Source of the DNA: Solirubrobacteraceae bacterium
Lineage (GTDB): Bacteria > Actinomycetota > Thermoleophilia > Solirubrobacterales > Solirubrobacteraceae
Reading direction: 5' to 3'
Assembly: GCA_017744415.1 (NCBI GenBank)
Contig: JAGIBJ010000062.1
Span: 62,001-126,000 of the forward strand
Length of the DNA: 64,000 nucleotides
Shown: positions 26,468 to 34,599 of the stretch, one piece after another
How positions within the stretch are numbered: position 1 is the first letter of the stretch
Layout of the letters: every line of letters starts with the position of its first letter
The notes under the pieces: model-generated
Told to the model about the DNA's origin: nothing
Databases searched by the model: none
Seen by the model: only the letters and a program-made list of their open reading frames with translations
Program-made: the position numbers and the translations under genes

Positions 26468-27712
26468 TCACGCCTGATGGGCGGTGGGGTCGAAGTCGTG
26501 GATCCAGGCTTGGCGGCGCTGGGCCGACGCGCTGCCGGCGAGTTTGAGCATCGGCGGCATCATGAGGTCGGTGATGCGGCGGGCGATCGGGCCGGCCGTC
26601 TTGGTGTTGCCCGTGCGCCGGCCCCATGCGGCGATCTTCTCGACCCTCGCGCGACGCGCGGCCTCGTAGGCGGCGAGCGCCTCGCTGACAGCACCGCCCG
26701 ATCGTGTCGCGAGGACCGCCCGGGCCGGCGATGAGCCTTGCCCATCCGCCGCCAGGCAGCGGGCGAGGATGACGGCATCCTCCAACGCCAGCGAGGCGCC
26801 CTGGCCGGTGGTGGGTGAGACGGCATGCGCGGCATCGCCGAGGAGCACGGTGCGGGCAGTAGTCCACCGGGGGATCGAAGGGAGATCGTGCTGCGCCCAG
26901 AGCTGCAACGACCCTTCGGTGGCGGCGACGATCCGTGCGGCGGGGCCGGCGTCGTCGGCGAGCAGCTCGAGGAGGGAGGCTCGGATCTGTTCGGGCGTGC
27001 GCTCACGCAGCGAGCCGCGCGGCGGCTCGGTGGGCTCCGGCGGATTCGCGAACCACCACACCTCGCCGTCCGGCGCGACCGTGTGACCGAAGAAGCACCG
27101 GTGGCCCCACGTCATCCAGTAGTCGCCGCCATCCCAGTCGACCCCGGCCACACGGGCGAAGCCGCCCGTGTTAAGCACCCCGGTGTAGCGCGGCGACCGC
27201 GCCCCCGGATGCACGAGCCGTCGCACGCGCGAACTCAGGCCGTCGGCGCCGACGAGCAGGTCGGCGCGCGCAGTCGACCCATCGGCGAAGTTCAGCTCGA
27301 CGCCATTGCTCAGCTCGGTCACGCCCACCAGCTCGCGGCCCTGCTCGATTCGGATGCCGCGCGCCTCGGCAAGCTGCGTGAGGAGCGCGAGCAGCTGGGT
27401 GCGGCGCACGGTGCGGGCGGTGGTGCCGTCGTCGAGGCGCGGCCCGATCGGCAGCGCACCGAGCACCTTGCCGCGGCCACTCGCGAAGCGGATCCCGCCG
27501 GTGGCGAAGCCAAGCGCCCGCGCCTGCTCGCCCGCGCCGAGTGCGGCCAGCGCCACCTGCCCGTTGATGGCGAGCGTCAGGAACACGCCCTGCTGATCGA
27601 GCGCTGCTTCCGGCGCCTGGCGCTCGTAGACCACCGGTTCGTGGCCGGCCCGCTCGAGCGCGATGGCGGCCGCGAGGCCGCCGATCCCTCCGCCGATGAT
27701 CGCGATCTGCAT
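26468..27712 (-). CDS. FAD-dependent aromatic-ring monooxygenase
   Basis: This 414-aa protein of the PHBH/UbiH-type flavin monooxygenase family uses NAD(P)H and O2 to hydroxylate a small, often aromatic, substrate. The FAD-binding motif GGGIGGLAAAIALERAGHEP is at residues 7-26, and the second FAD motif is GDAAHAVSPTTGQGASLALE at about 290. DGLSSRVR lies in the expected middle region. ATG 27712 has GGAGGA about eight bases upstream. It is divergent from a MarR regulator across a perfect palindrome, so it is very likely that regulator's target. The substrate is unknown. Confidence 0.9.
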   Translation of the reverse strand: MQIAIIGGGIGGLAAAIALERAGHEPVVYERQAPEAALDQQGVFLTLAINGQVALAALGAGEQARALGFATGGIRFASGRGKVLGALPIGPRLDDGTTARTVRRTQLLALLTQLAEARGIRIEQGRELVGVTELSNGVELNFADGSTARADLLVGADGLSSRVRRLVHPGARSPRYTGVLNTGGFARVAGVDWDGGDYWMTWGHRCFFGHTVAPDGEVWWFANPPEPTEPPRGSLRERTPEQIRASLLELLADDAGPAARIVAATEGSLQLWAQHDLPSIPRWTTARTVLLGDAAHAVSPTTGQGASLALEDAVILARCLAADGQGSSPARAVLATRSGGAVSEALAAYEAARRARVEKIAAWGRRTGNTKTAGPIARRITDLMMPPMLKLAGSASAQRRQAWIHDFDPTAHQA

Positions 27713-27782
27713 GTGTGGTTCCTCCGCCGCACGCGGCGGCCGACCCCGATGCGTTCGCAAGGTCGCACCACGAGGCCATATC

Positions 27783-27802
27783 GTTCGTTCGTCCGAACGA
27801 AC
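27783..27802. promoter_or_regulatory. Perfect inverted repeat, likely MarR operator
   Basis: GTTCGTTCG-TC-CGAACGAAC is a perfect 9+2+9 palindrome between the divergent monooxygenase and MarR genes. ACTATA/TATACA overlaps its right edge and can provide -10 hexamers on both strands (TATACA 27803-27808 on plus, TATAGT on minus). Binding here would repress both genes. Confidence 0.7.
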
Positions 27803-27831
27803 TATACAGACCCACGCGATACGCTCCAGCC

Positions 27832-28311
27832 GTGACCCGCTCCACGCCTGTGCCCGATGAGCTCCGCGCGCGGCTCGATCAGGCCGGGCGCGAGATCAGC
27901 GCGGCGACGGTCGCGTTCCACACCGCCGTCGCCGCCCGCCGCGGCCTCAGCCCGAGCGACACCAAGGCGCTCGACACGCTCATGCGCGAGGGCCCGCTCA
28001 CGCACGCCGAGCTCGTCAAGCGCACAGCGCTCAAGCCCGCCTCCGTCACCGATCTCATCGACCGTCTCGAGCAGCGCGGGCTCGTCGAGCGCAGCCGCCA
28101 CCCGGACGATGGCCGTCGCGTGGTGGTCACCGCCCGCGACGACGTGATCTACGCCTCGATGGCGCCGCTCTTCGGCGACTGGGTCGGTGAGCTCACCGCG
28201 ATCTACGACCGCTACACCGACGCCGAGCTCGAGGTGATCGCCGACTGCATGGCGCGTATGGCCATCGCCCAGCAGGGCGCGGCCGAGCGCCTCGCGGCCT
28301 CCGACGACTGA
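27832..28311 (+). CDS. MarR-family transcriptional regulator
   Basis: This 159-aa protein has a winged helix at about residues 35-100 (LTHAELVKRTALKPASVTDL, LEQRGLVERSRHPDDGRR, VVVTARDD) flanked by dimerisation helices. GTG 27832 lies 23 bases after the TATACA hexamer; GTG 27850 is an alternative. It is divergent from the flavin monooxygenase, with a palindromic operator between them. The usual model is repression relieved by an aromatic ligand. Its stop is only three bases from the convergent nitrilase-fold gene. Confidence 0.9.
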   Translation: MTRSTPVPDELRARLDQAGREISAATVAFHTAVAARRGLSPSDTKALDTLMREGPLTHAELVKRTALKPASVTDLIDRLEQRGLVERSRHPDDGRRVVVTARDDVIYASMAPLFGDWVGELTAIYDRYTDAELEVIADCMARMAIAQQGAAERLAASDD

Positions 28312-28341
28312 ACGTCACTTCGAGGCTGAACGGGTCACCCC
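28310..28341. repeat. 32-bp repeat at convergent gene ends, copy 2
   Basis: This is the second copy of the element at 26426-26457 (27/32 identity). It overlaps the MarR stop codon and the last ten codons of the nitrilase-fold gene, so part of it is coding. Confidence 0.5.
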
Positions 28342-29061
28342 GAGCGTGGCCGTGACGATCGCGCCCGGAGCATCGGCCGCGCTGGCGAGCCGCTGGCCGC
28401 CGGCCGACCAGATCGCTGAGCCACCCGCGGTGGGGTCGTAGCCCTCGCCGGTCGGGCCGGCATGGCTGGCGAACGCGACCGGTGCGCCCGTAGCGCGCCC
28501 GATCCACTGCGCTCGGCGCTCCTGCTCAGGGAGCGCCTCAGGATGATCGACGAGCCCGGCGACGTAGAGATCGACGCCGAGCTCGGCGACGCCCTCGACG
28601 TGTTCGGCCATGCCCGTGTCCTTGCAGATGCCGAGGCCGACCCGCCAGCCGTCGACCTCGATCACGGCCGGGCCCACGCCTGCCGCGAAGCGCTGCGCCT
28701 CGGCCTCGCCGAGGTGGCTCTTGCGGTAGACGACTCGCGGCCGCGCCCGCTGATCGTCACCGGCCGGGCCGATCGCCAGCATCGCGATGCTGGGGCCGTC
28801 GTCGCCCATGCCCGCCACCGGTGCGCCGACCAGCGCCAGCGTGCGGGTGCGGGCGCACGCCACCTCGATCGGGGAGAGGCGTGTGTCGGACGGGTCGACG
28901 AGATCGGCGGAGAGGTCGTACCCCGTGAGCGACAGCTCCGGGAACACGACGATCCGCGCGCCCGCCGCGATCACGGCCTCGGCGTGCCGTCCGGCGTTGG
29001 CCGCGAGCTCGCCAGTAGTGAGGCGCGGCTGCGCGACGGCGATGGTGAGCTCCTCTGCCAT
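28315..29061 (-). CDS. Carbon-nitrogen hydrolase (nitrilase superfamily)
   Basis: This 248-aa amidase-like enzyme has a complete nitrilase-type catalytic triad: Glu in FPELSLTGYDL at about 42, Lys in YRKSHLGEAE at about 112 and Cys in GLGICKDTGMAEH at about 145. Members hydrolyse amides, nitriles or ureido compounds; the substrate is not predictable. ATG 29061 (MAEELTIAVAQPRL) is chosen as the typical family N-terminus, and ATG 29070 is the alternative. It ends three bases from the convergent MarR gene and lies 27 bases from the FUSC gene upstream, suggesting co-transcription with that gene. Confidence 0.87.
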   Translation of the reverse strand: MAEELTIAVAQPRLTTGELAANAGRHAEAVIAAGARIVVFPELSLTGYDLSADLVDPSDTRLSPIEVACARTRTLALVGAPVAGMGDDGPSIAMLAIGPAGDDQRARPRVVYRKSHLGEAEAQRFAAGVGPAVIEVDGWRVGLGICKDTGMAEHVEGVAELGVDLYVAGLVDHPEALPEQERRAQWIGRATGAPVAFASHAGPTGEGYDPTAGGSAIWSAGGQRLASAADAPGAIVTATLGVTRSASK

Positions 29062-29097
29062 GCCGCGCATTCCAGCAGGCGCGGCGGTCAGTCGGCC

Positions 29098-31050
29098 TCA
29101 GCGGCCGGCCAGCTCCACCCGTAGCCGCCCGACCTCGCGGCGCAGATCCGCGGTGTCGCGCTCCTGAAGGGCGAGCGCCCGGAAGCCTGCCTGCTGCACG
29201 GCGGCGGCGATCGGCCAGAGCTCGTCCTCGCGAGGCGCGCTCGTGAATCGATCGCCGAGTGCTGAGTCGGTGACCGACCGCAGGTTGAGGAGCCGCACGC
29301 GCAGATCGTGCCGAAGGGCCCGCTGCGCCTGGGAGCGCCGCTCCGACCTCGCGTGCGGCGTCTCCGGAGCGCGGTCGGCGGCGGCATGGGCCTCCGCGGT
29401 CGCCTCCCGGCGGGTGCGTGAGGCCGCCGCCCGGCCACGCCGTCCTCGGCCGGCGGCCATGCGCCGCGCGCGGAGCTCGTCATCGCTCGGGCCGGTGCGC
29501 GCCATCATCCACTTCGCGGTCGTCGAGCCGATGAGCGGAGCACCGGTGCGCTCGGCGTCGGTGGCATCGAGCAGGGCGGCGATGCCGTCGAGGGCTCGCG
29601 CGAGCGCAGCATCGAGCTGCTGCCGTGCGCGCGACGGCCACAGGAGCCGCCCGGCGAGGATCGCGACGACGCAGCCGACGAGCGTGTCGGCGAGGCGCCA
29701 CCCGAGCAGCGAGTCGGTGAGAGCGCCCGGAGCGCCCACCTCGCTGAGCAGCAGCGTCATCGGCGTGATGCAGATCACCGCAATCACGTAGCTCGCGGCG
29801 ATCGTCATCTCGGTGAGGAAGAGGAACAGCGCGACCCCGCCGACGATCGCCCACGCGCCGGGGTCGGCCGCGACGATCCCGGCCGCGATCGCGATGCCGA
29901 GCGCGGTGCCGGCGGCGCGCTCGATCGCTCGGCGAGCCGTGGTGAGGAGCGTCGCACCCTGCATCACCGCGGCCGTGGTGAGGGCGATCCAATAGGGCCG
30001 CGGCAGGCCGACGAGCGCGCCGATCGCGAGCCCGCCCGCAACGGCGACGCCGAACCGCAGCGCGGTGGGCGGGACGAGCGAGTCGCTGCCCATTGCGTTG
30101 CGCAGCGACCAGAACCCGGAGCGCAGCGGCGGCCGTCCGGGATCGCGCGGCGCCCGGCGGAAGCCCAGCCGGGGCAGCGCGGCATCGGTCTCGCTGATGA
30201 GCTGGCCGAGGTGGCGGCGCAGCGCGATCCGCCGCAGATCGCCCGTCGTCCCCGGGTCCGGATTCGTGGCGCCCGCGCGCGGGCCGAACAGCGCGAGCAC
30301 CGCGTCGAGCTGGTCTTCGGTCTCGAGCTGGAGCCGGCGGAGCAGCGGCGCCGTCGGGCCGCCCGCGAACTCGACGGCACGGCGCGCCGTGCGCGTGGCG
30401 AGCACGGCATCGTGGCGGCGCGCCGCACGGTTGTCGCTCGAGCTGCCGACGAGCCGGATGATCGCTCGGAGCGCCGCCCGCAGCGCCTCGCGCTCAGGCC
30501 GCTCGCGATCGGTGAGCCAACCCGACATCAGGACGATCCACGCCCAGGTGCCGCCGAGCAGCGCCCAGCCGGCCATCTCCGGCGGTGGCGCAGGCGAGGC
30601 GGGCAGCGCGCCGACGAGCAGGCAGATCAGCACGAGCATGTATTCGCGGGGTGCCGGGAGCGCAAGCGCCTGGCAGACGAAGGCCGCGCCCGTCGCGAAG
30701 ACGCCGGTGACGAGCACGGCGACGAGGTCTGAGCCCTGCGCCGCGGTGCCGGCGAGCACCGCGAGCGTGTAGGCCAGCACCATCGCGCCCACGAGCCGGG
30801 CGCGCTGCGGGTACGGCTCGACGTGCCCGTGGAAGCCGGCGAAGCCACCGAACGAGACGGCCAGGCCGACGGCGATGCGGTCGACGGCCAGCCCGATCGC
30901 GAGCGGGCCGACGACGCAGATCACGATGCGCACCGACTTGCCGAGCCGGCCGCGCTCGGGCCTGGTGCGGCGAGCACCCTCGACCATCGCGCGCGTGAGG
31001 CTCCCGGTCACCTCCAGGCCTGCGCGTCCCGTGGCGATCGGTGAGCTCAT
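29098..31050 (-). CDS. FUSC-family membrane protein (aromatic acid exporter-like)
   Basis: This 650-aa protein has two blocks of membrane helices, about residues 40-180 and 335-480, separated by a soluble helical segment and followed by an Arg/Ala-rich cytoplasmic tail. LPRPYWIALTTAAVMQ at about 350 is the characteristic FUSC/YccS motif. Relatives export aromatic carboxylic acids or act in envelope stress. ATG 31050 has GGAG five bases upstream. The nearby flavin monooxygenase and MarR regulator would fit a role in aromatic compound handling, but that link is inference. Confidence 0.87.
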   Translation of the reverse strand: MSSPIATGRAGLEVTGSLTRAMVEGARRTRPERGRLGKSVRIVICVVGPLAIGLAVDRIAVGLAVSFGGFAGFHGHVEPYPQRARLVGAMVLAYTLAVLAGTAAQGSDLVAVLVTGVFATGAAFVCQALALPAPREYMLVLICLLVGALPASPAPPPEMAGWALLGGTWAWIVLMSGWLTDRERPEREALRAALRAIIRLVGSSSDNRAARRHDAVLATRTARRAVEFAGGPTAPLLRRLQLETEDQLDAVLALFGPRAGATNPDPGTTGDLRRIALRRHLGQLISETDAALPRLGFRRAPRDPGRPPLRSGFWSLRNAMGSDSLVPPTALRFGVAVAGGLAIGALVGLPRPYWIALTTAAVMQGATLLTTARRAIERAAGTALGIAIAAGIVAADPGAWAIVGGVALFLFLTEMTIAASYVIAVICITPMTLLLSEVGAPGALTDSLLGWRLADTLVGCVVAILAGRLLWPSRARQQLDAALARALDGIAALLDATDAERTGAPLIGSTTAKWMMARTGPSDDELRARRMAAGRGRRGRAAASRTRREATAEAHAAADRAPETPHARSERRSQAQRALRHDLRVRLLNLRSVTDSALGDRFTSAPREDELWPIAAAVQQAGFRALALQERDTADLRREVGRLRVELAGR

Positions 31051-31149
31051 CTGTCTCCAGCGTAGAACGCGTCCCCCGGCGCACCTCCTCGACGACCGGA
31101 CATGCGCCGACTCCCTGCAAATCGGCGGTTTGCCGCCCGGTGCGTGGCC

Positions 31150-31155
31150 TAGTCT
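31150..31155 (+). promoter_or_regulatory. -10 element TAGTCT, leaderless-type
   Basis: TAGTCT lies eight bases before ATG 31164, with no Shine-Dalgarno between them. Confidence 0.4.
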
Positions 31156-31163
31156 CGGCCGAG

Positions 31164-31649
31164 ATGTCTGCTTCTCTCAGACCGGCAGGCACGAAAAAGC
31201 CCAGCGGCCAACGCGTACGAGTGGCCACCGCTGCCCTCCTGGTCCCCTGCGCCGTCCTCGGACTCACGACCGCGACCGGCCCTGCCCAGGCGCAGACCGG
31301 CGAGCCGAAGGCCTACACGGATCACACCCCACCGGTCGTCACGATCCGGCTCGTCTCGAAGACGCGCAAGAGCCTGCGGTTCGACGGCGTCCGTGCGACG
31401 GTCATCCTGAACGAGCCAGGCACCTTTTCGGTCGTCGTGCGCGATCCCCACGCGCGACAGATCTCGGCGGGCAACACCGGCATCGCCTCGGTGCCAGAAG
31501 GTGGCGCAGCGACCGTGTCGGCCCGGCTCACCCAGTCGGCGAAGACCAAGCTGCGGCACAACGAGAAGGTTCGCTGGACCGTGGTCGTGACGGCGCTCGA
31601 CGGTGTCGGCAACCGCGCGAAGCGCAGCACCAAGCTCTGGGTCGGCTAG
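31164..31649 (+). CDS. Small secreted Ig-like protein
   Basis: This 161-aa protein has a signal peptide (VRVATAALLVPCAVLGLTTA, cleavage near AQAQ) and then a single beta-sandwich-like domain. It shows PVVTIRLVSKTRKSLRFDGV and a C-terminal VVVTALDGVGNRAKRSTKLW, of the type found at the ends of exported proteins in this lineage. The upstream frame start (31041) would precede the signal peptide and is rejected. It converges with the PKD/Thr-Pro protein. Function unknown. Confidence 0.7.
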   Translation: MSASLRPAGTKKPSGQRVRVATAALLVPCAVLGLTTATGPAQAQTGEPKAYTDHTPPVVTIRLVSKTRKSLRFDGVRATVILNEPGTFSVVVRDPHARQISAGNTGIASVPEGGAATVSARLTQSAKTKLRHNEKVRWTVVVTALDGVGNRAKRSTKLWVG

Positions 31650-31650
31650 C

Positions 31651-31674
31651 CTCGCGGGGCGCCGCCGCCGCGAG
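31651..31674. terminator. Stem-loop between convergent secreted-protein genes
   Basis: CTCGCGG (31651-31657) pairs with CCGCGAG (31668-31674) across a 10-nt loop. It sits in the 36-nt gap between the stops at 31649 and 31686. Confidence 0.5.
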
Positions 31675-31685
31675 ACGGGGTCAGC

Positions 31686-33689
31686 TCAGCGCTTGATGCC
31701 GATCTGGAGCACCTCGATGAGGTTCTCCGGCACCCCGGGGCGCTCGAGCTTGATGCGCACGCGCAACGACTTCACCTTGCGGATCGCGGCGAGCGTGGCC
31801 GGCTTCAGCCTGATCTTCACGAGGGCGGTCTTCCCGCTCGTCACCTTCGTTGAGGTGACCACCTTGATGCCGTCGCCGAGCAGCGTGAGACGCAGGACGC
31901 CGGTGCCGGGGGCCTGGACTCCGATCGTGAGGGCTTTCGAGCGCGCGAGGGCCTGCGTGCTCACCTTGCGCGTCGGGCCGTAGACCTTCAGCTCAGGGCG
32001 GGGATCCGTGGCGGTGGCGAGTTCGGTGAGCGCGCCATCGACGGGCGCCGCAAGGGCGCTCGGCTCGGTGCGGGGCTCGGGAGTGACGGCGAGCTCGGGG
32101 GTCGGCGTGGCGTCGGCCGGCGGAGCTGCGGTCGGGGCGGGCGTCACGGTCGGGTACGACGCCGGAGTCGGGGCCGGGTAGTTGACGGGCAACGCCGTGG
32201 GAGTAGGCGTCACGGTCGGGTACGTGACCGGCGTCGGCGTGGATGCCGGCGTGGCCGTCGGAGTCGGCGTGGGAGTAGGCGTCGCGGTGGGCGTGGGCGT
32301 CGCGGTGGGCGTGGGCGTCGGCGTGGCCGTCGGGCTCGGCGTCACCGTCGGATAGGTAACCGGCGTGGCCGTCGGCGTCGGCGTCGCCGTCGGCGTCGGC
32401 GTCGGCGTCGGAGTCGGCGTCGGTGCGGGGCTCACGGTGATCGCCGTGTTGCGCACCGCCTGGCCGCCGCAGGCGCCGGCGATCGTGAGGGTGACGTTGG
32501 CGACGCCGACCGAGAACTGGTGGCTCACCTGCGCACCCGTCGCGGTGGTGCCGTCGCCGAAGTCCCAGGTCGCGGTACCGGTCGAGCAGCCGCTCACGAC
32601 GCTGCCGAAGTCGAGCCCGGTGGCCGAGAGCGTCACCGAGGTGCCGGCGTTGGCCACGCTCGGCGCATCGATGGCGCCGGTGACCGCGGGCAGGGCCCAG
32701 TTGCGCACCGACGCGATCTCGCCCGAGGTCATCCCCTGATAGATCGTGGAGAGCGGGCCGCTCGTGAGCGACTCGGCCGCCGCCTTCGCGAGCGGGGCCT
32801 GCGTGAGCCACGACTTCTCGTCGCTGGAGGCCAGCACCTCCCACGAGAGGAGCCGGACCGTGCTGCCGGCAGGAATGGAGACGTTCTGCCAGCCCCAGCC
32901 GAACTGCTGGCGGTTCAGCGATCCCGCGGCGTTGTCGATCGGCTTGTCGCCAGCCTGCGCGCCGCTGCGCACGACCGAGGCGCGCACCGCGCCGCCCGGG
33001 CCGTTCCAGACGTGCCCGATCGCCGGATCCGACGGGTCGCCGAGGGTGTTCTGGCGCGCGTCGGTGGTGACGGCCCAGTCGTCGGCACTGCTCACCGCGA
33101 CGTCGCCGGAGGAGCTGTGGCGGATCTCGGTGGTCGCGTCAGACCCGAGGCCGTCGGTGACGCCGTCACGCAGGTCGCCGACCCAGACGCTGGTGGAAAC
33201 CGCCGTGGGCGCCGGGTTGGTGACGGCATCGACGATGCGCACGCCAGAGCCGGTGTCGCCGGTGCCGGGCACGAAGATCGAGCGACGCACCTTGAGGCCG
33301 CCAATGGCCACTTCGGCGAAGTCGAGGCGCTTCCCGCTCTGGGTGAGCGTGCAGCCGTGCGCATCGCCCGAGGCGTACCGCGTGGCCGCGCTCGGCGTGG
33401 CACCGACGAAGAGCTGGCCCCATCCCTTCCACGTGTCCTCGGCGAGCAGCGTGCGCGAGCCGTCCCAGAGGGTGGCGTAGCCGCCGCTCGAGGTCGTGTT
33501 GATCGCGACGGTGAAGCCCAGGCGATCGATCGGCGCGAGACCGGCGATCAGGCTGAGCGGAGCGCGCTGCAGCAGGCACTCGTCACCAAGAGGCGAGTAG
33601 GCCGCGGCATCCGCAGGGCGCATGGCTGCCGCGAGGCTGAGAACGGCGGCGGCCGAGGCGGCGAGCCGGGTGAGGGTGGGCCGGGACAT
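31686..33689 (-). CDS. Secreted PKD-domain protein with Thr-Pro repeat linker
   Basis: This 667-aa protein has a signal peptide (MSRPTLTRLAASAAAVLSLA, cleavage near ADAA). A ~300-residue beta-rich body carries SWEVLASSDEKSW. A PKD domain follows with the classical WDFGDGTTATGAQVSHQF at about 375. Then comes a ~150-residue Thr-Pro tract ([16 protein letters not shown]) interrupted by TYPTVTP units. The C-terminal module of about 95 residues contains GTGVLRLTLLGDG and VKIRLKPATLAAIRKVKSL, related to the C-terminus of the first gene in the window. PKD domains mediate surface or carbohydrate contacts. No catalytic motif is seen. ATG 33689 is the start that opens the signal peptide. Confidence 0.8.
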   Translation of the reverse strand: MSRPTLTRLAASAAAVLSLAAAMRPADAAAYSPLGDECLLQRAPLSLIAGLAPIDRLGFTVAINTTSSGGYATLWDGSRTLLAEDTWKGWGQLFVGATPSAATRYASGDAHGCTLTQSGKRLDFAEVAIGGLKVRRSIFVPGTGDTGSGVRIVDAVTNPAPTAVSTSVWVGDLRDGVTDGLGSDATTEIRHSSSGDVAVSSADDWAVTTDARQNTLGDPSDPAIGHVWNGPGGAVRASVVRSGAQAGDKPIDNAAGSLNRQQFGWGWQNVSIPAGSTVRLLSWEVLASSDEKSWLTQAPLAKAAAESLTSGPLSTIYQGMTSGEIASVRNWALPAVTGAIDAPSVANAGTSVTLSATGLDFGSVVSGCSTGTATWDFGDGTTATGAQVSHQFSVGVANVTLTIAGACGGQAVRNTAITVSPAPTPTPTPTPTPTATPTPTATPVTYPTVTPSPTATPTPTPTATPTPTATPTPTPTPTATPASTPTPVTYPTVTPTPTALPVNYPAPTPASYPTVTPAPTAAPPADATPTPELAVTPEPRTEPSALAAPVDGALTELATATDPRPELKVYGPTRKVSTQALARSKALTIGVQAPGTGVLRLTLLGDGIKVVTSTKVTSGKTALVKIRLKPATLAAIRKVKSLRVRIKLERPGVPENLIEVLQIGIKR

Positions 33690-33872
33690 GGCGTGGGAAC
33701 GCAGGCACCGGAGATCAGACCCCGGCGATGTCCCCCGTTCGTCGACCGCTCCGTTCCGCACTTGAGCGAACGCGCCAACTTCTCGGTCGCGCGGCGCCGG
33801 CCCAGCACTGGATACACCGGGAACCGGCTCCCGTTCTCGCTCCGATCTGGCGGGTGCGTGGGGCGCTCGCCG

Positions 33873-34472
33873 TCAGGCGCGCGGGCGGTGCGGGCGCTCG
33901 ATCCGGAGCAGCTCGCCGAGGCCCGCCCACTCGTCGCGGCCGAGCCGCGCGACCGGCCCGAGCGCCTCGGCCACGGGCAGCCCGTCGCCCGCGAGCACGG
34001 CTTCGTCGATGGCGATGTGCAGCACGTCGCCGAGCACGACGATGCCGTTGCCGATCTCGAGTGTGGTGCGCAGCGCGCACTCCAGCGCGACCGGTGAGCC
34101 CGCCACGCGCGGCGGCGCAACCACGGCACTCGGCTCCCGCTCGACGCGCGCGAAGTCGAACTCGTCGACGTGCGGATCCACCCGCGCGCTTGTGAGGTTG
34201 ATCTGGTCGATCAGCGCAAGGGGTGCGAGGCAGACGACGAACTCCCTGGTCTCGGTGACGTTCGCCAGCGAGTCCTTCGGGCCGATCGACGTGAACTGGA
34301 TCACCGGCGGCGCCGCGGAGGCCACCGTGAAGAACGAATGGGGTGCGAGGTTGTCGACGCCCCCGGCGCTGCGCGACGACACCCACGCGATCGGCCGCGG
34401 GATGATCGAAGCGGTGAGGAGCCGGTAGGCGTCGGCCGGCGGAAGATCGGCGACGGGCAGCTCTCGGCGCAT
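33873..34472 (-). CDS. Flavin reductase-like, FMN split-barrel protein
   Basis: This 199-aa protein of the flavin-reductase-like family opens with YRLLTASIIPRPIAWVSSRS and continues with NLAPHSFFTVASAAPPVIQF, the FMN-binding signature of this fold. It probably binds FMN and uses NAD(P)H to reduce it or a bound substrate. ATG 34472 lies six bases from a TACCGT hexamer (leaderless-type). The extension to 34580 would run through a tandem duplication and is rejected. Confidence 0.88.
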   Translation of the reverse strand: MRRELPVADLPPADAYRLLTASIIPRPIAWVSSRSAGGVDNLAPHSFFTVASAAPPVIQFTSIGPKDSLANVTETREFVVCLAPLALIDQINLTSARVDPHVDEFDFARVEREPSAVVAPPRVAGSPVALECALRTTLEIGNGIVVLGDVLHIAIDEAVLAGDGLPVAEALGPVARLGRDEWAGLGELLRIERPHRPRA

Positions 34473-34478
34473 GCCCCC

Positions 34479-34484
34479 ACGGTA
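34479..34484 (-). promoter_or_regulatory. -10 element TACCGT, leaderless-type
   Basis: On the minus strand, TACCGT lies six bases before ATG 34472 of the flavin-reductase-like gene. Confidence 0.45.
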
Positions 34485-34507
34485 GGCGGCCGGGGCGCGG
34501 CACTGCG

Positions 34508-34573
34508 GAGAGGTCGAGTCGGCCAGGCCGCTCGCGGGGCGAGAGGTCAAGTCGGCCAGGCCGCTCGCCGGGC
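34508..34573. repeat. Two-copy 33-bp tandem duplication
   Basis: Copies at 34508-34540 and 34541-34573 differ at two positions and share AAGTCGGCCAGGCCGCTCGC-type sequence (AGTCGGCCAGGCCGCTCG in both). The pair fills the gap between divergent promoters of the flavin-reductase-like and GH114-like genes. Confidence 0.8.
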
Positions 34574-34587
34574 TGGGCACGGGGATC

Positions 34588-34593
34588 TACGAT
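34588..34593 (+). promoter_or_regulatory. -10 element TACGAT, leaderless-type
   Basis: TACGAT ends six bases before GTG 34600. There is no ribosome-binding site, and this spacing supports the GTG as both transcription and translation start. Confidence 0.5.
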
Positions 34594-34599
34594 CGCTCG

